A DNA stretch of 64,000 nt from Phycisphaerales bacterium (lineage in GTDB: Bacteria > Planctomycetota > Phycisphaerae > Phycisphaerales > UBA1924), in NCBI GenBank assembly GCA_007693785.1, contig RECY01000026.1:62001-126000 (forward strand), given 5' to 3'. Below the pieces are notes generated by a model. The model was not told the DNA's origin, made no database searches, and worked only from the letters and a program-made list of their open reading frames with translations. Below are positions 59,484-64,000 of the stretch, one piece after another (the stretch's first letter is position 1; each line of letters starts with the position of its first letter). The position numbers and the translations under genes were made by a program.

Positions 59484-60584
59484 TCAGGCGATGGTCACCG
59501 ACTGGTCGAGATACACGTCCTGGATCGCGTGGAGCAGGCCCACGCCCTCCTTCATCGGGCGCTGGAAGGCCTTACGCCCGGAGATCAGGCCCATCCCGCC
59601 GGCCCTCTTGTTCACGACGGCCGTTGTGACGGCGTCCTTCAGGTCGCTCTCCCCTTTGCTCTCGCCGCCAGAGTTAATCAGGGGGATGCGCCCCATGTAG
59701 TTGTTGATGATCTGGTAGCGGCAGAGGTCGATCGGGTGCCCGCCCCCGCCGTTCTCGTCCGATCCCGCGAGGGTGGTGTAGACCTCCTTGCGGAACTTGC
59801 CGTAAGAGGAATCGCCCGAGTTGAGGGCTTTGAACCCGCCGTTGAGGGTGGGGAGCTTCTGCTTGATGATGTCGGCCTGGATGGTCGCGCCGAGGTGGTT
59901 CGCCTGCCCGGTCAGGTCGGCCGAAGTATGGTAGTCCTTCCCGCCGGTCTTGAAGGCGTCGTTGCGGATGTAGCACCAGAGAACGGTCGCCATGCCGTAG
60001 TCGTGGGCCTCGGCGAACATGTCGCTGACGTACTGGATCTGGTGCGTCGAATCGTCGGAGCCGAAGTAGATCGTCGCGCCGACGGCGACCGCGCCCATCT
60101 CGAAGCATTGGCGGACGGTGCCGAAGGGGATCTGCTTGAACTGGTTGGGGTAGGTCATCAGCTCGTTGTGATTGAACTTGACCATGAAGGGGATCTTGTG
60201 GGCGTACTTGCGCGCGACGGCCCCGAGGACGCCGAAGGTGCTCGCGACGGCGTTGCACCCGCCCTCGATCGCGAGCTGGACGATCTTCTCGGGGTCGAAG
60301 TAGTCGGCGTTCGGGGCGAAGCTGGCGCCGCCGGAGTGCTCGACGCCCTGATCGACGGGGAGGATGGAGACGTACCCGGTGCCGGCGAGGCGCCCGGAGT
60401 TGAGCATGTGCTGCATGTTGCGCAGCACGGCCGGCTTGCGGTCGGTCTGGCTGAAGACGTCGTCGACGAAGCTGGGCCCGGGGAGGTAGAGGTGGTTCTT
60501 GCCGACGGTCTTGCTCTCGTAGGCGAGGAGCTCGTTGGCGTCGGAGCCGAGGACGTCGCGGACGTTGATGGTCAGGTCGGGCAT
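59484..60584 (-). CDS. fbaB: Class I fructose-bisphosphate aldolase
   Basis: Cleaves or forms fructose 1,6-bisphosphate in glycolysis. The 366-residue protein fits the archaeal-type/FbaB class: [18 protein letters not shown] (active-site Asp and phosphate loop), [51 protein letters not shown] (the Schiff-base Lys region further on), [13 protein letters not shown] (Gly-Gly phosphate motif) and [20 protein letters not shown]. The start [10 protein letters not shown] has GGGAG eight bases upstream; the frame upstream runs into repeats. Pairs with the PPi-phosphofructokinase elsewhere in the window. Confidence 0.95.
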   Translation of the reverse strand: MPDLTINVRDVLGSDANELLAYESKTVGKNHLYLPGPSFVDDVFSQTDRKPAVLRNMQHMLNSGRLAGTGYVSILPVDQGVEHSGGASFAPNADYFDPEKIVQLAIEGGCNAVASTFGVLGAVARKYAHKIPFMVKFNHNELMTYPNQFKQIPFGTVRQCFEMGAVAVGATIYFGSDDSTHQIQYVSDMFAEAHDYGMATVLWCYIRNDAFKTGGKDYHTSADLTGQANHLGATIQADIIKQKLPTLNGGFKALNSGDSSYGKFRKEVYTTLAGSDENGGGGHPIDLCRYQIINNYMGRIPLINSGGESKGESDLKDAVTTAVVNKRAGGMGLISGRKAFQRPMKEGVGLLHAIQDVYLDQSVTIA

Positions 60585-60652
60585 GGCGCTGCTCCCTCGT
60601 GCGCGTGAATTGGAGGTTGGAACGGGTTTGCGGGGGAGTCTACGCCGGAGAT

Positions 60653-60701
60653 CCCCCTCCGTCGGCTGCGCCGACACCTCCCCCGCCGGGGCGGGGGAGG
60701 G
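60653..60701. repeat. PSVGCADTS-type GC repeat, copy 1
   Basis: A 49-base unit beginning CCCCCTCCGTCGGCTGCGCC with internal stems GTCGGC-TGC-GCCGAC and CCTCCCCCGC/GCGGGGGAGG. A direct repeat lies at 60939-60987 with one base changed. In one frame it encodes [15 protein letters not shown], a peptide seen in many spurious annotations; the element is widely dispersed in bacteria to my recollection. Confidence 0.8.
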
Positions 60702-60724
60702 CAAGAGAGGCGGCCCCTTCCCCC

Positions 60725-60758
60725 TGTGCCACTGACCCTGTCCGCAAGGTCAGTGCTC
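60725..60758. repeat. CACTGACC hairpin, copy 1
   Basis: Arms CACTGACC (60730-60737) and GGTCAGTG (60748-60755) with a 10-base loop. It has GTGC before and CTC after. A second, longer-armed copy in the opposite orientation lies at 60840-60871. Confidence 0.7.
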
Positions 60759-60839
60759 TGACTTCTTCTCCCCCTTCACCGCTCCTTCGTCGTGGTCGCT
60801 GATCTGCGCGGGTCGGAAGAAGGAGAGAGGGCGGCCCGG

Positions 60840-60871
60840 AGCACTGACCTCTCGGAAGAGGTCAGTGGCAC
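60840..60871. repeat. CACTGACCTCT hairpin, copy 2
   Basis: Perfect 11-base arms (60842-60852 and 60857-60867) around CGGA, ending GGCAC. Inverted relative to copy 1 (60725-60758), with about 80 bases between. Confidence 0.8.
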
Positions 60872-60938
60872 ATCCGGAGGGTGGGTGTCCGGATCTGGCC
60901 CTTCGGCCCTTTGTGCTTCTGGCTCTTTCCCCCCCGGA

Positions 60939-60987
60939 CCCCCTCCGTCGGCTGCGCCGACACCTCCCCCGCTGGGGCGGGGGAGGG
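60939..60987. repeat. PSVGCADTS-type GC repeat, copy 2
   Basis: Second copy of the 49-base unit at 60653-60701 in the same orientation, 286 bases on, ending 24 bases before the YpdA-like start. With the two hairpins it fills most of the 426-base gap 60585-61010, which holds no gene I can support. Confidence 0.8.
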
Positions 60988-61010
60988 CGGGACGGCACCT
61001 ACGGTTGAAC

Positions 61011-62075
61011 ATGGACAGTCTGACGAACGAGCGGCACGGGCTGGTGATCGTCGGCGCGGGCCCGATCGGGATCGAGCTGGCGGTCGCGTGCCGGCGGGCT
61101 GAGATCCCCGCGCTGCAGGTCGAGGCGGGGTGCCTGGGCGCCACGATCGCATGGTGGGCGCCGGGAACGCGGTTCTTCTCGAGCCCGGAGCGGATCGAGA
61201 TCGCCGGGCTTCCGCTGGAGACGCCGATCCAGGACAAGGCGACCCGCGAGGACTACCTGACCTATCTCCGCCAGGTCGTCGGGCGCGAGGGGCTGCGGAT
61301 CGAGACCGGCACGCGCGTCGTCGAGGCAAGCCCGGCCCCCAAATCGTCGCCCGATGGCGGGTACCGCCTCGTGCTGGAGACGCGCGGCGTCCGTCGCACG
61401 GTGCTCGCCGATCGCGTCGCCCTGGCAACCGGCAACATGGATCGCCCGCGTCGCCTGGGCGTGCCGGGCGAGGACGCGCCGTGGGTGAGCCATTATCTGC
61501 GCGAGCCGCACGTGTACGCGGGGCGTCGGGTGCTGATCGTGGGCGGGAAGAACTCGGCCGCCGAGGCGGCGGTGCGCCTGCACCGCATCGGGGCCGAGGT
61601 GACGATGAGCTACCGGGGCGCCGAGTTCGACGCCGAGCGGATCAAGTACTGGCTCTTGCCGGAGCTGAAGTGGCTGATCGAGAAATCGAAGATCGGCTTC
61701 CTGCCCGAGACGTGCGTGACACGGATCGCGCCCGAGGGCGTCCATCTCGCGCCGGCGGGCGGCGGCGGCGGGGCCCGGGTCGTGGACGCCGACGACGTGC
61801 TGCTGATGACCGGCTACGTCCAGGACCGCACCCTGTACGACCAGCTCGGCGTCGGCGCGCGCGGGGAGGAACAACGACCGGTCTACGACGCCGACACGAT
61901 GGAGACCGACGCGCCCGGCGTCTACGTCCTCGGCACCGCCTGCGGCGGGAGCCAGCGGCGCGCCCGCGTCTTCATCGAGAACAGCCACGTCCACGTTGAA
62001 CGCGTCGTCGCCCACATCACCGGGCGCGCGGTTGAGAAAGCGGACGTCACGTACGGGGCGATGGAAGAGAGCTGA
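61011..62075 (+). CDS. YpdA-like flavin disulfide reductase
   Basis: A 354-residue FAD/NADPH flavoprotein. Motifs: GLVIVGAGPIGIELAVACRRA (FAD), TRFFSSPERIEIAGLPL, KATREDYLTYLRQVV, ATGNMDRPRRLGVPGED, VSHYLREPHVYAGRRVLIVGGKNSAAEAAVRLHRIGAEV (NADPH; GGKNSA is the YpdA signature), and VLLMTGYVQD. YpdA reduces bacillithiol disulfide in Bacillales; no CxxC redox pair is present, as in YpdA and unlike thioredoxin reductase. The thiol substrate in this organism is unknown. The start follows repeats with only a weak SD. It is convergent with ppk. Confidence 0.85.
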   Translation: MDSLTNERHGLVIVGAGPIGIELAVACRRAEIPALQVEAGCLGATIAWWAPGTRFFSSPERIEIAGLPLETPIQDKATREDYLTYLRQVVGREGLRIETGTRVVEASPAPKSSPDGGYRLVLETRGVRRTVLADRVALATGNMDRPRRLGVPGEDAPWVSHYLREPHVYAGRRVLIVGGKNSAAEAAVRLHRIGAEVTMSYRGAEFDAERIKYWLLPELKWLIEKSKIGFLPETCVTRIAPEGVHLAPAGGGGGARVVDADDVLLMTGYVQDRTLYDQLGVGARGEEQRPVYDADTMETDAPGVYVLGTACGGSQRRARVFIENSHVHVERVVAHITGRAVEKADVTYGAMEES

Positions 62076-62120
62076 AGCGCCTGCGTGGGCGGCACGCGGC
62101 GCGTCACCCCTCCCGGGCGC

Positions 62121-64000
62121 TCAGCCCGCGTTCGCGTCGCGCATCATCGTGACGAACGTGCCGAGGTGCTCGGGCCCGTCGGCCTCGATATCGGGATCCG
62201 TGCTGGTGGACTCGGGCTGCGGGTCCGGCGTGCGCCGGAGGTACCGCCCGTCGGGCTGCGCTTCCCACGCGTTGCGCCCGTCGCGCTCGTGGACGTCCAT
62301 CAGGCGGAGCAGGCGGGCGCGCGCGTCGGTGTCGAGGATCGGCACGATCGCTTCGACGCGGTTGTTCAGGTTGCGGTACATCCAGTCGGCCGAGCCCATG
62401 AACCACGCGCCCTCGACCGGGTCCTCCCGCCCCTGCGCGAAGTGGAAGATCCGCGAGTGCTCAAGGAACCGCCCGACGACCGAGATCACGCGGATGTGCT
62501 CGCTCAGCCCCGGCACGCCCGGGCGCAGGCAGCAGAACCCGCGGACGACCAGCAGCACCTCGACCCCGGCCGCCGAGGCCTCGTAGAGCTTCTCGGCGAT
62601 GCGCCGGTCCTCCATCGAGTTCACCTTCGCCCAGATCCGCGCGGGTCGGCCCGCCTTGGCGTGCTCGATCTCGGCGTCGATGAGCGCCTCGAACCGGCCG
62701 CGCATGGAGTGCGGGGCGACGAGCAGGTGCTTGTAGGGCGGCTCGTGCGCGCGCCCGGTGAGCTCGTTGAACAGCGTGACGACGTCGTCGGTGATCGCGG
62801 GGTTGGCGGTGAAGACGCCGAGGTCGGTGTAGAGCTGCGCGGTCGCGGGGTTGTAGTTGCCGGTGCCGAGGTGGGCGTAGGCGCGGATGCCCTCGTCCTC
62901 GCGGCGCACGACGAGCGAGCACTTGCAGTGGGTCTTGAGCCCGACGACGCCGTAGGCGACGTGGACGCCGTGCTGCTCGAGCTGTCGCGCGAAGCGCACG
63001 TTGCGCTGTTCATCAAAACGCGCGCGCAGCTCCACGAGGCACGCGACGGCCTTGCCCTCCTCGGCCGCACGGATCAGGCTGGTCACGAACGGCGAGTCGC
63101 GGCTCGTGCGGTAGATCGTCTGCTTGATCGCCAGCACGTCCGGGTCGCGGGCGGCCGCGTGAATGAAGCGCTCCACGCTCAGGCGGAAGCTCTCGTAGGG
63201 GTGATGCACGAGCACGTCGCGCTCGCGGATCACGCGGAAGATGTCGGTCTCCTCCCCGCGCAGAGCGGGGGGCGTGACGGCCGCCCACACCGGCTCGCGC
63301 AGCTCCGGCAACGGCAAATCCGCCAGCGGGAACAGGTCGCCGTATTCGAGCGGGCCGGCGCGGCAGAAGACGTCCTCGTCGGTCAGGCCCAGCTCGTTCC
63401 GCACCAGCTCCAGCACGCCGCGGCTCGGCTCCGGGCCCATCTCCAAGCGCACGGCGCTCGCGAAGCGGCGCAGGTGCAGCTCCGCCTCCACGTGCTCGAG
63501 CACGTCGTCCACGTCTTCGTCCTCGACCTCCACCGCCGCCGACCGCGTCACGCGGAACGGCGAGACCTCCGAGATCGACATCCCCGGGAACAGGTCGTCC
63601 AGGTTGGACGTGATGATCTGCTCCAGCGGGACCAGCGTGATCGGCACCGACAGCTCGCCCCTGGGCTGACGCTCCCCCTCGCCCAGCAGCGGCACCAGAC
63701 GCGGGAACACGTCCGGGATCTTGATCCGCGCAAAGCGACGCTCGCCGCCCCCGGGCGAGGTCACCACCACGCCCAGGTTCTCGCTCAGGTTGCTGATGAA
63801 CGGGAACCGGTGCCCCGGGTCCACCGCGAGCGGCGTCAGCACCGGGAAGACCGTTGACGCGAACCACCCGTCCAAACGCGCACGCGACGCCTCGTCCAGC
63901 TCCCGGTACTCCGCGATCCGGACTCCGGCCTCTGCGAGCGCCGGGCGGACCTCCTCCTCCCAGCACCGCGCCTGCTCGCCCTGCATCTCCACGACCAACG
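62121..64000 (-). CDS. ppk1: Polyphosphate kinase Ppk1, N-terminus outside the window
   Basis: Makes polyphosphate from ATP. The visible 626 or so residues lack about the first 80-100 of a 700-720-residue enzyme; the frame is open to the right edge. Family blocks: PVLTPLAVDPGHRFPFISNLSENLGV, VRLEMG, VLVHHPYESF, AIKQTIYRTS, EGKAVACLVELRARFDEQRN, the autophosphorylated His in VVGLKTHCKCSLVVRRE, HLGTGNYNPATAQLYTDLG, and the second His in SRIFHFAQG. The C-terminal 40 residues are an acidic tail. The Met near the edge is internal. Confidence 0.95.
   Translation of the reverse strand, partial: LVVEMQGEQARCWEEEVRPALAEAGVRIAEYRELDEASRARLDGWFASTVFPVLTPLAVDPGHRFPFISNLSENLGVVVTSPGGGERRFARIKIPDVFPRLVPLLGEGERQPRGELSVPITLVPLEQIITSNLDDLFPGMSISEVSPFRVTRSAAVEVEDEDVDDVLEHVEAELHLRRFASAVRLEMGPEPSRGVLELVRNELGLTDEDVFCRAGPLEYGDLFPLADLPLPELREPVWAAVTPPALRGEETDIFRVIRERDVLVHHPYESFRLSVERFIHAAARDPDVLAIKQTIYRTSRDSPFVTSLIRAAEEGKAVACLVELRARFDEQRNVRFARQLEQHGVHVAYGVVGLKTHCKCSLVVRREDEGIRAYAHLGTGNYNPATAQLYTDLGVFTANPAITDDVVTLFNELTGRAHEPPYKHLLVAPHSMRGRFEALIDAEIEHAKAGRPARIWAKVNSMEDRRIAEKLYEASAAGVEVLLVVRGFCCLRPGVPGLSEHIRVISVVGRFLEHSRIFHFAQGREDPVEGAWFMGSADWMYRNLNNRVEAIVPILDTDARARLLRLMDVHERDGRNAWEAQPDGRYLRRTPDPQPESTSTDPDIEADGPEHLGTFVTMMRDANAG

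Noticed and set aside
60585-61010. Small protein with PSVGCADTS peptides
   Set aside because: The peptide is the translation of a dispersed DNA repeat and occurs in both copies; not a gene.

Overview
The window is about 70% G+C and densely coded. It carries a mostly housekeeping and envelope gene set that fits a member of the Planctomycetota, most likely class Phycisphaerae. That placement is inference. It rests on the squalene-route C30 carotenoid genes, paired bactofilins, many lipoproteins of unknown function, a LuxR/PAS regulator and dispersed intergenic palindromes of a kind I associate with planctomycete genomes. There is no phage, insertion sequence, CRISPR array, rRNA or tRNA that I can support. 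The only truncated gene is ppk at the right edge.

Layout. 0-10 kb: a double-domain secreted amidohydrolase, PPi-dependent phosphofructokinase, a membrane hybrid histidine kinase, a membrane coiled-coil protein with a BRCT-like tail, and an LpxL-type acyltransferase. 10-14 kb: a CheY-like regulator, two small conserved proteins (one an FmdB-like protein without its cysteines), SurE and a second, soluble histidine kinase. 14-21.5 kb (minus strand): an overlapping run hpnC-hpnD-hpnE-purE-purK-membrane protein. 21.7-28.9 kb: a divergent carotenoid locus with one CrtI/CrtN-like desaturase on the minus strand and, on the plus strand, aldehyde dehydrogenase, a second CrtI/CrtP-like oxidase, acyltransferase and family-2 glycosyltransferase. 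Together with HpnCDE this is a complete set for making squalene, desaturating it to a C30 carotenoid, oxidising an end to an acid, then glycosylating and acylating it.

28.9-39 kb: purB (with an unusual low-G+C insertion), a lipoprotein, an M3 peptidase, two tandem ClpP/S49-like envelope proteins, a CCA-adding-type nucleotidyltransferase and a RibB with an inactivated RibA domain. 39.2-39.4 kb: an orphan promoter followed by strongly structured non-coding sequence and a bidirectional hairpin, a candidate small RNA. 39.4-50 kb: a B12-binding-fold protein without its histidine, UbiE/MenG, an M48 lipoprotein peptidase, a FUN14-like protein, BioY, two SRPBCC proteins, two bactofilins (one with a zinc ribbon), a CoA-binding protein, a DCC protein, Dps and two Ysc84-like lipoproteins.

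50-55 kb: a translationally coupled envelope operon (GT83-like glycosyltransferase, PAP2 phosphatase, LptF/G permease) followed by a GH57 glycosidase. 55-58 kb: a group suggestive of metal handling (outer-membrane barrel, HMA-domain lipoprotein, Cys-rich secreted protein, DUF3299-like protein). 58-64 kb: a LuxR/PAS regulator, class I FBP aldolase with a clear terminator, a cluster of three kinds of repeat, a YpdA-like flavoprotein and polyphosphate kinase.

Two repeat families stand out. One is a heptad-based repeat (GGCAYYR units) in four intergenic leaders, always next to a start codon. The other is a set of GTGGCAC-type short palindromes. A separate perfect 27-bp inverted repeat lies in frame inside the carotenoid acyltransferase gene.
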